The notes under the pieces were generated by a model. The model was not told where the DNA came from. It ran no database searches and worked only from the letters and a program-made list of their open reading frames with translations. Positions 1 to 8,224 of a DNA stretch of 49,971 bases are shown in pieces. How positions within the stretch are numbered: position 1 is the stretch's first letter; every line of letters begins with the position of its first letter. This DNA is from Sphingobium indicum BiD32. Its GTDB lineage: Bacteria > Pseudomonadota > Alphaproteobacteria > Sphingomonadales > Sphingomonadaceae. Position numbers and translations under genes: made by a program. The stretch is from NCBI RefSeq assembly GCF_000382885.1, contig NZ_CAVK010000171.1, forward strand, positions 1 through 49,971. Reading direction: 5' to 3'.

Positions 1-70
1 TCGCCCTATCGAGAGGACGACACCCCTCCGTCTGGCCTTCGGCCCGACACCTCCCCTTAAAGGGGAGGAT
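1..70. repeat. Right part of composite palindromic intergenic repeat (family B)
   Basis: The stretch contains CGACACCCCTCC (19-30), a small GGCC-TTC-GGCC hairpin (34-44) and the near-perfect palindrome CCTCCCCTT-A-AAGGGGAGG (50-68). The same modules, in the same order, occur at 44045-44195 and in part at the window's right edge, so this is one end of an interspersed element cut by the window boundary. It lies just downstream of the minus-strand carbonic anhydrase stop and may act as a terminator; that role is inferred. Confidence 0.7.
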
Positions 71-92
71 CAAGAGCCGAGCAGAACCAACC

Positions 93-662
93 CTAAACCG
101 CGTCCACAGCCGCCTTATGCGCCCGCGCATAATCGACATAGCGCGCCGCGCCACTCCCCAGCTTGGTCACCATCTCGTCGGACAGGTCGCGCATGAATTT
201 GGCCGGACGCCCCGCCCATAATTGCCGCCCCGGCAGCCGCTTGCCCGGCGACAACAGCGCCCCCGCCGCCAGCATCCCGTCGCTCTCTACGACGCAGCCA
301 TCCATGATGATCGCGCCCAGCCCGACGAACGCCCGGTCCTCCAGCCTGCAGCCATGCACCATCGCCATATGGCCGATCAGCACATCCTCGCCGATGATCG
401 TCGGCCAGCCCTCGACCGGTCCCTCGATCCCGTCACCAGGGCTGTCGCAATGGATCACCGTGCCGTCCTGCACGTTGCTGCGTGCGCCGATCCGTATCCG
501 GTTCACGTCCGCGCGGATGACGCAATTATACCAGATGCTGGCGTCCTCGCCGATCTCGACATCGCCGATGATCCGGCATCCCGGCGCGATGAAGGCGCTG
601 GGGTGGATGACCGGCGCCTTGCCCTTGAACGGAATGAGGCTGACGCCCGGATAATCGCTCAT
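93..662 (-). CDS. Gamma-class carbonic anhydrase family protein
   Basis: This is a 189-residue left-handed beta-helix protein of the gamma carbonic anhydrase/YrdA/PaaY family, a trimeric cytoplasmic metalloprotein. Hexapeptide-type repeats run from about residue 20 to 150. The three expected metal ligands are visible: His71, His98 and His103 in the IGHMAMVHGC segment. The NVQDG motif is at 63-67. The length is normal for the short single-domain family. It starts one base past the hemB stop, so it is probably co-transcribed behind hemB. Family membership is firm. True CO2 hydratase activity is not assured, because many relatives are inactive or act on other thioester or acyl substrates. Confidence 0.9.
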   Translation of the reverse strand: MSDYPGVSLIPFKGKAPVIHPSAFIAPGCRIIGDVEIGEDASIWYNCVIRADVNRIRIGARSNVQDGTVIHCDSPGDGIEGPVEGWPTIIGEDVLIGHMAMVHGCRLEDRAFVGLGAIIMDGCVVESDGMLAAGALLSPGKRLPGRQLWAGRPAKFMRDLSDEMVTKLGSGAARYVDYARAHKAAVDAV

Positions 663-663
663 C

Positions 664-1659
664 TCATGCCCCCAGCAGCCGCGCCGCGTGCAGCGCGTGA
701 TATGTCAAAACCCCCGAACAACCCGCCCGCTTGAACGCCATCAGCGTCTCCAGCACCAGCGCATCGCGGTCCCCCGCGCCAGCGGCAGCGGCATGTTCGA
801 TCATCGCATATTCGCCCGACACCTGATAGGCGAACACCGGCACTGCAAACTGCTCCTTCACCCGCCGGATGATGTCCAGATAGGGCAGGCCGGGCTTCAC
901 CATCACGCTGTCCGCCCCTTCGGCCAGGTCCAGCGCAACCTCGCGCAAAGCCTCTTGCGCATTGGCCGGGTCCATCTGGTAATTTTTCTTGTCGCCCTTC
1001 AACAGCCCGCGCGATCCCACCGCATCGCGGAACGGGCCATAAAAGGCGCTCGCATATTTGGCGGCATAGGACATGATCTGGACATTGACATGGCCCTCGG
1101 CCTCCAGCGCCGCGCGGATCGCGCCGACCCGCCCGTCCATCATGTCGCTGGGCGCAATGATGTCCGCCCCCGCCGCCGCCTGATTGAGCGACTGGCCGAT
1201 CAGTATATCGACGGTCGCATCGTTGAGAACATAGCCCGTGTCGTCCAGCAGTCCGTCCTGCCCATGCGCCGTATAGGGGTCCAGCGCCACGTCGGTCAGC
1301 ACGCCAATGTCCGGCACCGCATCCTTGATCGCCCGGATCGCCCGGCACATCAGATTATCGGGATTCAGCGCCTCCGCCCCATCGTCGCTGCGCCGGTCCG
1401 GCTGCGTATTGGGAAACAGCGCCAGACAGGGAATCCCCGCATCCCGCGCCTCTTTTGCCCGCGCGACAATGCCATCCACCGACCAGCGCGACACGCCGGG
1501 CAGCGCCGCAATCGGCTCCTCCACCCCATCCCCTTCGGTCACGAACAAGGGCCAGATGAAATCGCTTGGGCAAAGGCGATTTTCCGCAAACATTGCCCGG
1601 CTCCACGCCGAAGCCCGCACGCGCCGCATCCGCAGCGCCGGATAGGAAGATTGGCTCAT
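664..1659 (-). CDS. hemB: Delta-aminolevulinic acid dehydratase (porphobilinogen synthase)
   Basis: HemB condenses two 5-aminolevulinate molecules to porphobilinogen in cytoplasmic tetrapyrrole (heme) synthesis. The 331-residue length is typical. The two active-site lysines are visible: Lys201 in SYAAKYASAFYG and the Schiff-base Lys255 in MVKPGLPYLD. The metal-site segment at about 123-136 reads DVALDPYTAHGQDG. It has aspartate, alanine and glutamine where zinc enzymes have a cysteine triad, so this looks like the Mg-dependent, zinc-independent class seen in many proteobacteria. It is followed on the same strand by the gamma carbonic anhydrase gene with a one-base gap. The ATG at 1659 gives the standard N-terminus. 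Confidence 0.97.
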   Translation of the reverse strand: MSQSSYPALRMRRVRASAWSRAMFAENRLCPSDFIWPLFVTEGDGVEEPIAALPGVSRWSVDGIVARAKEARDAGIPCLALFPNTQPDRRSDDGAEALNPDNLMCRAIRAIKDAVPDIGVLTDVALDPYTAHGQDGLLDDTGYVLNDATVDILIGQSLNQAAAGADIIAPSDMMDGRVGAIRAALEAEGHVNVQIMSYAAKYASAFYGPFRDAVGSRGLLKGDKKNYQMDPANAQEALREVALDLAEGADSVMVKPGLPYLDIIRRVKEQFAVPVFAYQVSGEYAMIEHAAAAGAGDRDALVLETLMAFKRAGCSGVLTYHALHAARLLGA

Positions 1660-1800
1660 GGCGCGGGTCTAGGCGCGGGAGAGCGGAGGATCAAGCAGGA
1701 GTGATCAAACATAGCCGTCCTGCTCCCGCCTTTGAAAGAGGGGCGAATATCCAATCCTTTCCCCATTCCCACCAGCCGGCCGATATTTTAAAAGCCGCCC

Positions 1801-2187
1801 ATGCGTACCGTCCATCACATAGCCATCATCTGTTCCGACTATGCCCGCTCTCGCGCCTTTTACCGCGACATATTGCAGTTGCCGGTGACCCGCGAAGCGT
1901 GGCGCGCCGAACGCCAGTCGTGGAAGTGCGATCTGGACGCGGGCAATGCACAGATCGAACTCTTCTCCTTCCCCGATCCCCCAGCCCGGTCGAGCCGCCC
2001 CGAAGCCTGCGGCCTGCGTCACCTTGCCTTCACGGTCGCGGATATCGATATGGAAGTGGAGCGGCTCGGCGCGGCCGGGGTTCCGTGCGAGCCGATCCGC
2101 CTTGACGAATTTACCGGCCAGCGCTTCACCTTCTTCACCGACCCCGACGGGCTGCCGCTCGAACTTTATGAGCAGCCGACGCCCTGA
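1801..2187 (+). CDS. VOC-family metalloprotein of the YaeR/SMU1112c type
   Basis: This is a 128-residue vicinal-oxygen-chelate (glyoxalase I/extradiol dioxygenase fold) protein with two beta-alpha-beta-beta-beta modules. The four metal ligands expected for the fold are present: His6, Glu53 (IELF), His74 (LRHLAF) and Glu121 (LELYE). The N-terminus (HHIAIICSDYARSRAFYRD) and the TDPDGLPLELYE ending are characteristic of the YaeR subgroup. It is glyoxalase-like, but its substrate is not established. It is an isolated gene between hemB and the convergent M28 peptidase, whose stop is 7 bases from its own. Confidence 0.88.
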   Translation: MRTVHHIAIICSDYARSRAFYRDILQLPVTREAWRAERQSWKCDLDAGNAQIELFSFPDPPARSSRPEACGLRHLAFTVADIDMEVERLGAAGVPCEPIRLDEFTGQRFTFFTDPDGLPLELYEQPTP

Positions 2188-2193
2188 CCGCCG

Positions 2194-3789
2194 CTACTTC
2201 GCGAACCGCCGAAAGAAACTGTCCCCATTCCAGGTTGGCCGCGCCGCGCCATTGGCGACCCTTAGCGTCACCGCCGTCACATAGTCGTTCAGCTTCGCGC
2301 TCTCGGCGGGCATCACCGGCTGGTTCAGATCGTCGAAGGGCGAATGGTAGATATTCGCCCGCCACGCCTTTTCCGTCGCAGCTTCGGGCGTCCCGGCCTT
2401 GAACCCATATTTGAAGAACAGCGCGGGAATGCCCTCGCGGATGAAGGCATATTGGTCCGACCGGATGAACACATTGCGGTCGGGGAAGGGATCGGGGGTG
2501 ATAGGCAGGTTCATCGCCGCGCTCACCGCCTCGGCATCCTTGCCCAGCGAGCTTTGGTCATAGCCGATCGGCGTCACGCTGGTCAGCGGGAAGATCGGCA
2601 ACGCCATGTCGAAATTCAGGTCCGCGACGATGCTCTTCTGCGGCACGGTCGGGCGACGCGCGAAATAGCGGGCGCCCAGCAGCCCCTTCTCCTCCGCCGT
2701 GACGATGGCGAACAGGATCGACCGTTTGGGCTTCACCTTGCTGGCCTTCAAGGCGCGGCCAATCTCCAGCAGGCTGGCGACCCCCGACGCATTGTCGAAC
2801 GCGCCATTATAAATGGCGTCCCCCTTGATCGGCGTGCCGACGCCATAGCCATCCAGATGCGCCGACAGCACGACATATTCATGCCGCAGTCTGGGATCGC
2901 TGCCGGGCAGCACCGCAACCAGATTGGGCGATGACAATTCGGCCCGCGTCGCGCTCACCTGCGCCTTCAGCCGCACCGCCAACGGAAAGGATGCGACCGG
3001 CGCGGAGGCATCCGCCGCCGCCGCAATCGCGCCAAAATCCTGCCCAGACCCGGCAAACAGCAAAGCCGATTTGGCCGGATCAAGCTGCGCCCCCAGAAAC
3101 GGCGTCTGCGTGTCGCGCAGGCTGACATCGCTATAATAAAGCGCGGGCGCGCCCGACAAGGCGATCCGCCGTTCCCATGGAATCTCCACCTGCTTGGGCG
3201 TCACCAAACTAATCAGCCCCAGCGCGCCCTGCTCCGCCAGCCAGTGCGACCGTTCCGACCGGGCATGGGATTTCAGCGCGCCAGACAGGCTCGCCGGACC
3301 GCCCGACAATACGACGACGATCTTGCCCTTCAGGTCCAGCCCGGCAAAATCATCATGCCCCGCTTCGGGCAGATGCAGGCCATAGCCCGCGAAAACCAGC
3401 GGCGCGTCGATGCTTTCGGGCACCGGCCCGCCCCCGCCACCAAAGATCAGATCGCCCGGCACCGCCAGCGGCACATCGCCTTGCGGCCCTGTCAGCGTCG
3501 CGCTGGACTTGTCCGACACGATCCGCTGCTCGACAAAGGCGACCGGCTGGCGATAGCCCTGCGCGCCGGCGGGTTTCAGCCCCATCGCCTGAAACTGGCC
3601 GATCACATAGGCCGCGGCCTTGTCATAGCCGGGCGTCCCCGTGCCGCGCCCTTCCATCGCGTCACTTGCCAACATCTCGACATGCGCCCACCAGCGCGCG
3701 CCCTTGTCCCCTTCTGCCTCGGCCATCGCGGCGGCACCAGTCATCAATGCGATCAGGGATATGCCGAAGGAAAGGCCGCGCATGGTCAT
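2194..3789 (-). CDS. Secreted M28-family metallopeptidase
   Basis: This is a zinc aminopeptidase-like protein of about 531 residues. The ATG at 3789 is preferred over an upstream in-frame ATG at 3861 because it has a GGAG ribosome site just upstream and begins directly with a signal peptide (MTMRGLSFGISLIALMTGAAAMA). A PA-like insert lies between the N-terminal part and the catalytic core. The core shows the M28 motifs VLSAHLDGYG (metal His/Asp), GAFDNASGVASLLE (bridging Asp), TAEEKGLLGARYF (catalytic Glu pair) and a late IYHSPFDDL (metal His). It is probably a periplasmic or extracellular peptidase that supplies amino acids; the substrate is unknown. It is transcribed divergently from the GIN-domain gene. 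Confidence 0.92.
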   Translation of the reverse strand: MTMRGLSFGISLIALMTGAAAMAEAEGDKGARWWAHVEMLASDAMEGRGTGTPGYDKAAAYVIGQFQAMGLKPAGAQGYRQPVAFVEQRIVSDKSSATLTGPQGDVPLAVPGDLIFGGGGGPVPESIDAPLVFAGYGLHLPEAGHDDFAGLDLKGKIVVVLSGGPASLSGALKSHARSERSHWLAEQGALGLISLVTPKQVEIPWERRIALSGAPALYYSDVSLRDTQTPFLGAQLDPAKSALLFAGSGQDFGAIAAAADASAPVASFPLAVRLKAQVSATRAELSSPNLVAVLPGSDPRLRHEYVVLSAHLDGYGVGTPIKGDAIYNGAFDNASGVASLLEIGRALKASKVKPKRSILFAIVTAEEKGLLGARYFARRPTVPQKSIVADLNFDMALPIFPLTSVTPIGYDQSSLGKDAEAVSAAMNLPITPDPFPDRNVFIRSDQYAFIREGIPALFFKYGFKAGTPEAATEKAWRANIYHSPFDDLNQPVMPAESAKLNDYVTAVTLRVANGAARPTWNGDSFFRRFAK

Positions 3790-3869
3790 GCTACTCCACT
3801 CAAATCTGGTTGCTATCTTGCCCGATCCTGTCCGACGAACAAGGGGGCTTGGAACCGCCACTCCGAGCG

Positions 3870-3889
3870 TGTATTAATATGACAATACA
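3870..3889. promoter_or_regulatory. Candidate operator: TGTATT-N8-AATACA inverted repeat
   Basis: A 6-bp inverted repeat with an 8-base AT-rich spacer lies immediately upstream of the GIN-domain gene's ribosome site, in the divergent gap shared with the M28 peptidase. Its position and symmetry suit a repressor site, for example for a GntR/YtrA-type regulator. No regulator gene is adjacent, so the role is inferred and weak. Confidence 0.35.
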
Positions 3890-3903
3890 GTATGGAGATG
3901 ATG

Positions 3904-4653
3904 ATGCCCCATTCGCCGACTTTGTCCGCCCTGCTCCTCGCCGGACTCGCCCTGTCGACCGCCGCCTGCTCGCGTGATGCCAATGATGCAGAGCCCGCGT
4001 CCAATGCCGCCGCGACGCAGGACTGGTCGACGCTCAAGGATTTTACCGCCATCGACGCCACCGGCCCGGATGATGTCGCCGTGACGATCGGCGAAACCTT
4101 CGCCGTCCGTGCCGAAGGTGACCCCAAGGCGATCGAACAACTCACCATCGCGGTCAAGGGCGACCGGCTGGTCATCGGCCGCAAGTCGGGCAGCAACTGG
4201 TCGTGGGGCCGCAATGACGGCAATCAGGGCGCGACCATCCGCGTCACCATGCCCGCCATCCGCGCCGCCGCGCTTACCGGCGCGGGCGACTTCACCCTCG
4301 ACCGGGCGGAGGGCGACACGCTCGACCTGTCGCTCACCGGCGCAGGCGATTTCGATATTGGCGCGGTCAAATTGCGCAGCCTCAAGGCCGACATCACCGG
4401 CGCCGGATCGGTCAAGATCGCGGGCACCGCTGACGAGGGCAGGCTCGCCATCACCGGCGCGGGCGATATCGACGCTGACGGCCTCAAATTGGGCAAGGCC
4501 GACGTGTCGATCCTGGGCGCGGGTAACATCGCCTTTGCGTCCGACGGCACGGTCGCTATCAGCATCATGGGGCCGGGCGACGTGACGGTGAAGGGCAAGG
4601 CGCAATGTACGACCAGTGGCACAGGACCGGGCGAGGCACGCTGCGCGCCCTGA
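3904..4653 (+). CDS. GIN-domain (DUF2807-like) lipoprotein with GAGD repeats
   Basis: This protein of about 249 residues has a lipoprotein signal (MPHSPTLSALLLAGLALSTAAC, lipobox Cys22), so it is probably membrane-anchored. Four in-frame ATGs occur at 3892-3904; GGAG at 3894-3897 favours the last. The body starts like GIN/DUF2807 proteins (a FTAIDATGPDDVAVTIGE-type strand) and then contains repeated Thr-Gly-Ala-Gly-Asp turns (LTGAGDFTL, LTGAGDFDI, ITGAGSVKI, ITGAGDIDA, LGAGNIAF, MGPGDVTV) about every 20 residues. This pattern predicts a parallel beta-helix. The role of the family is not known. It overlaps the next, related gene by 49 bases, so the two are a translationally coupled pair. Confidence 0.82.
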   Translation: MPHSPTLSALLLAGLALSTAACSRDANDAEPASNAAATQDWSTLKDFTAIDATGPDDVAVTIGETFAVRAEGDPKAIEQLTIAVKGDRLVIGRKSGSNWSWGRNDGNQGATIRVTMPAIRAAALTGAGDFTLDRAEGDTLDLSLTGAGDFDIGAVKLRSLKADITGAGSVKIAGTADEGRLAITGAGDIDADGLKLGKADVSILGAGNIAFASDGTVAISIMGPGDVTVKGKAQCTTSGTGPGEARCAP

Positions 4654-5327
4654 TCGGCACCGCGATCCTGATCGCGACGCCCGCAACGGCGGCGACGCGC
4701 GGCTATACCATCACCAGCTTCGACGCGATCCGCGTCGACGCGCCGGTCAGTGTGACCGTCACGACCGGCGCGGGCGCATCGGCGCGGGCGGAGGGCGACC
4801 AGGCGCTGCTCGACCGGCTGACCGTCAATGTCTCCGGCCGCCTGCTGACCATCAGCATGAACCGTGCGCGACCGGGCGAAAAAGGCGGCGGCGCGGCGAC
4901 ATTGCGCCTGTCCACCGGCGACCTTTCCCGCATCGTCCTGACCGGCGGCGGATCGGTCGCGGTCAGCCGAATGAAGGGGCTGCGCGGGGACATCATCCTG
5001 GGCGGCAATGGCGACGTGAGCGTAGCGGCGGTCGATCTCGACCGTCTCGACCTGTCGCTGGCGGGCGGTGGGCGCGCGAACCTCACCGGACGGGCGGGCG
5101 TAGCGAACATCCATGTCTCCGGGCCGGGCGCGGTCGCGGGCGACGCCCTGCGCGCACGGCAGGCGACGCTGGCCAATGACGGGCCGGGCAGCATCGCCCT
5201 GACCGCCGAAGTGACGGCCAAGATCGTCGCGACCGGCTCCGGCGACGTGACCGTCAACGGCAAGGCCGCCTGCTCGGTCGACAATCGCGGCACCGGGCGC
5301 ATCGCCTGCGGTGGCGACACCTATTGA
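4605..5327 (+). CDS. Second GIN-domain (DUF2807-like) secreted protein
   Basis: This 240-residue protein is related to its upstream neighbour. A hydrophobic N-terminus (LIGTAILIATPATAAT) looks like a cleavable Sec signal, but there is no lipobox cysteine, so the product is probably periplasmic or exported. The mature part begins YTITSFDAIRVDAPVSVTVT, the usual GIN-domain opening. It continues with LTGGGSVAV, LGGNGDVSV, LAGGGRANL, SGPGAVAG and TGSGDVTVNG turns, again predicting a beta-helix. Two cysteines near the C-terminus (CSVDNRGTGRIAC) could form a disulfide; the partner gene ends similarly (CTTSGTGPGEARC). The ATG at 4605 lies inside the upstream gene; a non-ATG start a little downstream is possible. 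Confidence 0.8.
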   Translation: MYDQWHRTGRGTLRALIGTAILIATPATAATRGYTITSFDAIRVDAPVSVTVTTGAGASARAEGDQALLDRLTVNVSGRLLTISMNRARPGEKGGGAATLRLSTGDLSRIVLTGGGSVAVSRMKGLRGDIILGGNGDVSVAAVDLDRLDLSLAGGGRANLTGRAGVANIHVSGPGAVAGDALRARQATLANDGPGSIALTAEVTAKIVATGSGDVTVNGKAACSVDNRGTGRIACGGDTY

Positions 5328-5392
5328 ACGATAATGACAAAGCGCCGCCGCTCTGGCATCGGCCACATCGACCATATGCGAACGGGGCGATC

Positions 5393-6157
5393 ATGACGAC
5401 TATCGGGATTTTCGGGGCAGCAGGCCGTATGGGCCGCGCCATCGCGCAGGTCGCGGCCGATGCGGGCCTTGGCATAGCGGGCGGCACCGATCGCGACGGC
5501 ATTGGCGAGGTCGCGGCAGGCATCGCCATCACCACCGATCCCTTGGCGCTGGCGGAACGCAGCGACGTGCTGATCGACTTCTCCGTCCCCGGCGCACTCT
5601 CTGTCCATCTCGATGTCTGCATTGCGGCGAACAAGCCGATCCTGATCGGCACCACTGGCCTTGAAGCCGTCCATCACGCCCTGATCGACGAAGCCTCTGC
5701 CATGATTCCGCTTCTCCAGACCGGCAACACCTCGCTCGGCGTCAATCTGCTCGCCGCTCTGGTGGAACAGGCCGCAGCCGGCCTTGGCGACGACTGGGAC
5801 ATTGAAATTGTCGAAATGCACCACCGGCACAAGGTCGACGCCCCCTCCGGCACCGCGCTGCTGCTGGGCGAGGCCGCCGCGCGCGGACGCGGCATCGCGC
5901 TCGCCGACCATAGCGAACGGGGCCGCGACGGCATCACCGGCGCGCGGGCACAAGGCGCGATCGGCTTTGCGGCGCTTCGCGGCGGATCGGTCGCGGGCGA
6001 CCATCAGGTCATTTTCGCGGCCGAAGGCGAGCGCATCGAAATCGGCCACCGCGCCGAAAACCGCACCATCTTCGCGCGCGGCGCGGTCAAGGGCGCGCAA
6101 TGGCTGATCGGTCAGCCGGTCGGGCGCTACGACATGAAGGGCGTGCTGGGTCTCTGA
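5393..6157 (+). CDS. dapB: 4-hydroxy-tetrahydrodipicolinate reductase
   Basis: DapB performs the NAD(P)H-dependent reduction step of the diaminopimelate/lysine pathway in the cytoplasm. The 254-residue product from the ATG at 5393 has the N-terminal Rossmann motif GAAGRMG (8-14) and the family signature HHRHKVDAPSGTAL at about 143-156, which carries the catalytic His/Lys and substrate-binding residues. The open frame extends back to 5324, but homology begins exactly at MTTIGIFG, which has a GGGGCGA site just upstream. It is followed after 5 bases by nth. Confidence 0.96.
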   Translation: MTTIGIFGAAGRMGRAIAQVAADAGLGIAGGTDRDGIGEVAAGIAITTDPLALAERSDVLIDFSVPGALSVHLDVCIAANKPILIGTTGLEAVHHALIDEASAMIPLLQTGNTSLGVNLLAALVEQAAAGLGDDWDIEIVEMHHRHKVDAPSGTALLLGEAAARGRGIALADHSERGRDGITGARAQGAIGFAALRGGSVAGDHQVIFAAEGERIEIGHRAENRTIFARGAVKGAQWLIGQPVGRYDMKGVLGL

Positions 6158-6162
6158 CGCCC

Positions 6163-6804
6163 ATGAATAAGGCACAGATTTTCGACTTTTTCAGCCGCCT
6201 GGCCGAAGCCAATCCCGCGCCGGTGACCGAGCTGGAATATGGCAATCCCTATCAGTTGCTGGTCGCGGTGACGCTGTCGGCGCAGGCCACCGACATCGGC
6301 GTCAACAAGGCGACCCGCGCCCTGTTCGCGCAAGTGTCCACGCCACAACAGATGGTGGACCTGGGCGAGGACGGCCTCAAAACCCATATTCGCACCATCG
6401 GCCTGTTCAACACCAAGGCGAAGAATGTCATCGCCCTGTCGGAAATATTGGTGCGCGACTTCAACGGGGAAGTCCCGCAGGATCGCGACACGCTGACCAC
6501 CCTGCCCGGCGTCGGGCGCAAGACCGCCAATGTCGTCGTCAACACCGCCTTCGGGCAGGAAACCTTCGCGGTCGACACCCACATCTTTCGCGTCGGCAAC
6601 CGAACCGGGCTGGCACCGGGCAAGACCGTGCTGGCTGTCGAACTCAAACTCGACAAGCGCGTCCCCCAGCCTTTCCGCCGCGACGCCCATCACTGGCTGA
6701 TCCTGCACGGCCGCTATATCTGCAAGGCGCGCAAACCCGAATGCTGGCGCTGCCCCGTCGCCGACCTGTGCCGCTTCAAGCCCAAGACCCCGCCGCCCGC
6801 CTGA
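6163..6804 (+). CDS. nth: Endonuclease III
   Basis: Nth is a DNA glycosylase/AP lyase that removes oxidised pyrimidines in base-excision repair. The 213-residue protein has the helix-hairpin-helix LPGVGRKTANVVVNTAFG with catalytic Lys120, the catalytic aspartate Asp138 (VDTHIFRVGNR), and the C-terminal [4Fe-4S] loop with Cys187, Cys194, Cys197 and Cys203 in the expected C-x6-C-x2-C-x5-C spacing. The start at 6163 was chosen over an upstream in-frame ATG inside dapB because homology starts at MNKAQIFDFF. It is co-transcribed with dapB. Confidence 0.97.
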   Translation: MNKAQIFDFFSRLAEANPAPVTELEYGNPYQLLVAVTLSAQATDIGVNKATRALFAQVSTPQQMVDLGEDGLKTHIRTIGLFNTKAKNVIALSEILVRDFNGEVPQDRDTLTTLPGVGRKTANVVVNTAFGQETFAVDTHIFRVGNRTGLAPGKTVLAVELKLDKRVPQPFRRDAHHWLILHGRYICKARKPECWRCPVADLCRFKPKTPPPA

Positions 6805-6904
6805 CCCCGCCCCGTTCTTCCCCGGTTCAGACCCGGCGCGCTAGAGACGGGTTTCATCGTCCTGCGACGTCGATTCGTTCAAACGCAATCGAAGGAGAGA
6901 AACC

Positions 6905-7282
6905 ATGTCCGTCCGTCTCGCTTTGAGTCTCGCGTTGGCCTGCGCCGTCACCCCCGCCATCGCCAAAACCACGCCCGACCCCTATGTCCCGACCGGCGGG
7001 AAGGCGCTCGACTGCGTGCCGCTGACGTCGATCCGATCGACCAATGTGCGCGATGACCGCACCATCGATTTCATCATGAACGGCAATAAAATCTACCGCA
7101 ACACCCTGCCCAACAGCTGCCCCAGCCTTGGGTTCGAGCGGCGCTTTTCCTACCGCACCAGCCTGTCGCAACTCTGTTCGGTCGATATCATCACGGTGCT
7201 GTGGAATAATGGCCCCGGCCTGCAACCGGGGGCCAGCTGTGGCCTGGGCAAATTTCAGCCGATGCAGAAAGCACCCAAATAA
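6905..7282 (+). CDS. Small secreted protein with four cysteines, resembling DUF6491
   Basis: This is a 125-residue protein with a Sec signal peptide ([20 protein letters not shown]) and a strong ribosome site (GGAGAG) before the ATG. The mature part has Cys37, Cys72, Cys91 and Cys112, suited to two disulfides, within [21 protein letters not shown], a [17 protein letters not shown] segment and [10 protein letters not shown]. This resembles the small exported proteins grouped as DUF6491 in sphingomonads and relatives; the family name is from memory and the function is unknown. It stands alone between nth and tRNA-Arg. Confidence 0.75.
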   Translation: MSVRLALSLALACAVTPAIAKTTPDPYVPTGGKALDCVPLTSIRSTNVRDDRTIDFIMNGNKIYRNTLPNSCPSLGFERRFSYRTSLSQLCSVDIITVLWNNGPGLQPGASCGLGKFQPMQKAPK

Positions 7283-7288
7283 GATGGC

Positions 7289-7310
7289 CCAGCGGCGATT
7301 TTGCCGCTGG
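7289..7310 (+). terminator. Hairpin after the small secreted-protein gene
   Basis: CCAGCGGC and GCCGCTGG form a perfect 8-bp stem with a GATTTT loop, 6 bases after the stop at 7282. No T-run follows, so it may be only a weak intrinsic terminator or a 3'-end stabiliser. Confidence 0.35.
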
Positions 7311-7369
7311 CGCCGACGAACGGCCTTTGCTAAGCGGCCTGTCTGACACGGCTCACCGGCCAGCGTCAC

Positions 7370-7446
7370 GCACCCATAGCTCAGCTGGATAGAGCGTTGC
7401 CCTCCGAAGGCAAAGGCCAGTGGTTCGAATCCACTTGGGTGCACCA
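7370..7446 (+). tRNA. tRNA-Arg (anticodon CCG)
   Basis: This is a complete cloverleaf. The acceptor stem GCACCCA/TGGGTGC pairs perfectly. It is followed by a D-arm with AGCTCAGCTGGATAGAGC, the anticodon stem TTGCC/GGCAA around loop CTCCGAA (anticodon CCG, reading CGG), and a T-arm with GGTTCGAATCC. CCA is encoded at 7444-7446. It is 77 bases long including CCA. It lies directly upstream of the 3' end of the convergent modB gene; I found no second copy of its 3' end that would mark an integrated island. Confidence 0.96.
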
Positions 7447-7485
7447 TTTGCACACAATCAAACCGCTTTCCCTGATGCGGGTGCC

Positions 7486-8190
7486 TCATACCCGATAGCT
7501 TCTGACCCCCGCCCCCATCCGCCGGGCCAGCAATTCGGACAATAGCAGGGCGGTCAGCGACAACAGGATCGACGCGATCGCCAGCCGCGTGACCACGGCT
7601 TCCGCGCCAGGGGCTTGCAGCGCGGCGTAGATGGCAATTGGCAGCGTGCGGGTTTCACCCGGAATATCGGACACAAAGGTAATGGTCGCGCCAAATTCGC
7701 CGATTGACCGGGCAAAGCCCAATATCACGCCCGCCAGCACGCCGGGTAGTGAGAGCGGAAGGGAGATGGTCAGGAACACCCGCAGCGGCCCTGCCCCCAG
7801 CGTCCGTGCAGCGCCTTCCAGTCGTCGGTCCACTGACTCGATCGAGAGGCGGATCGCGCGCACCATCAGCGGCATGGCCATGATTCCGGCGGCCAGCGCC
7901 GCGCCGGTCCAGCGAAACAGCAGGGTTATCCCAAACCAGTCCGACAGCCAGCGCCCGACCGGCCCGTTCGCCCCGAACAGCAGCAGCAGCAGCCAGCCGG
8001 TGACGACCGGTGGCACCACCAGCGGCAGATAGACCAGCGCGTCGAGCAGCATCCTGCCGGGAAATTGCCATCGCGCCAATATCCACGCCAGTGCAAAAGC
8101 AATCGGCAGCATTGCCCCGACTGCAACCGCGCTGACCTTGATCGACAAGGCGATGATCGGCCAGTAATCGGGCGGCAGGTCCAGCATCAT
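7486..8190 (-). CDS. modB: Molybdate-type ABC transporter permease
   Basis: This is a 234-residue inner-membrane permease with about five transmembrane segments. It has the binding-protein-dependent transport (EAA) motif region around [20 protein letters not shown] and the ModB-like [34 protein letters not shown]. The open frame extends to 8334, but the ATG at 8190 has AGGA 7 bases upstream and starts directly at the first hydrophobic segment. It follows modC on the same strand with a 34-base gap. No periplasmic ModA gene lies in the window, so the binding protein must be encoded elsewhere or the substrate may be another oxyanion. Confidence 0.88.
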   Translation of the reverse strand: MMLDLPPDYWPIIALSIKVSAVAVGAMLPIAFALAWILARWQFPGRMLLDALVYLPLVVPPVVTGWLLLLLFGANGPVGRWLSDWFGITLLFRWTGAALAAGIMAMPLMVRAIRLSIESVDRRLEGAARTLGAGPLRVFLTISLPLSLPGVLAGVILGFARSIGEFGATITFVSDIPGETRTLPIAIYAALQAPGAEAVVTRLAIASILLSLTALLLSELLARRMGAGVRSYRV

Positions 8191-8224
8191 GGCATGATCC
8201 TGCGCTTGGTCCGAATGGCATCCA

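Noticed and set aside
7370..7446. tRNA-Arg as attachment site of a genomic island carrying modBC/SDR/ogt
   Set aside because: I found no integrase gene and no repeated tRNA 3' end in the window, and base composition of the neighbours is similar to the rest.
6854..7489. Minus-strand frame of 211 codons with an [15 protein letters not shown] segment
   Set aside because: It runs through tRNA-Arg and antisense to the small secreted-protein gene. The segment is the well-known artefact of translating a tRNA.
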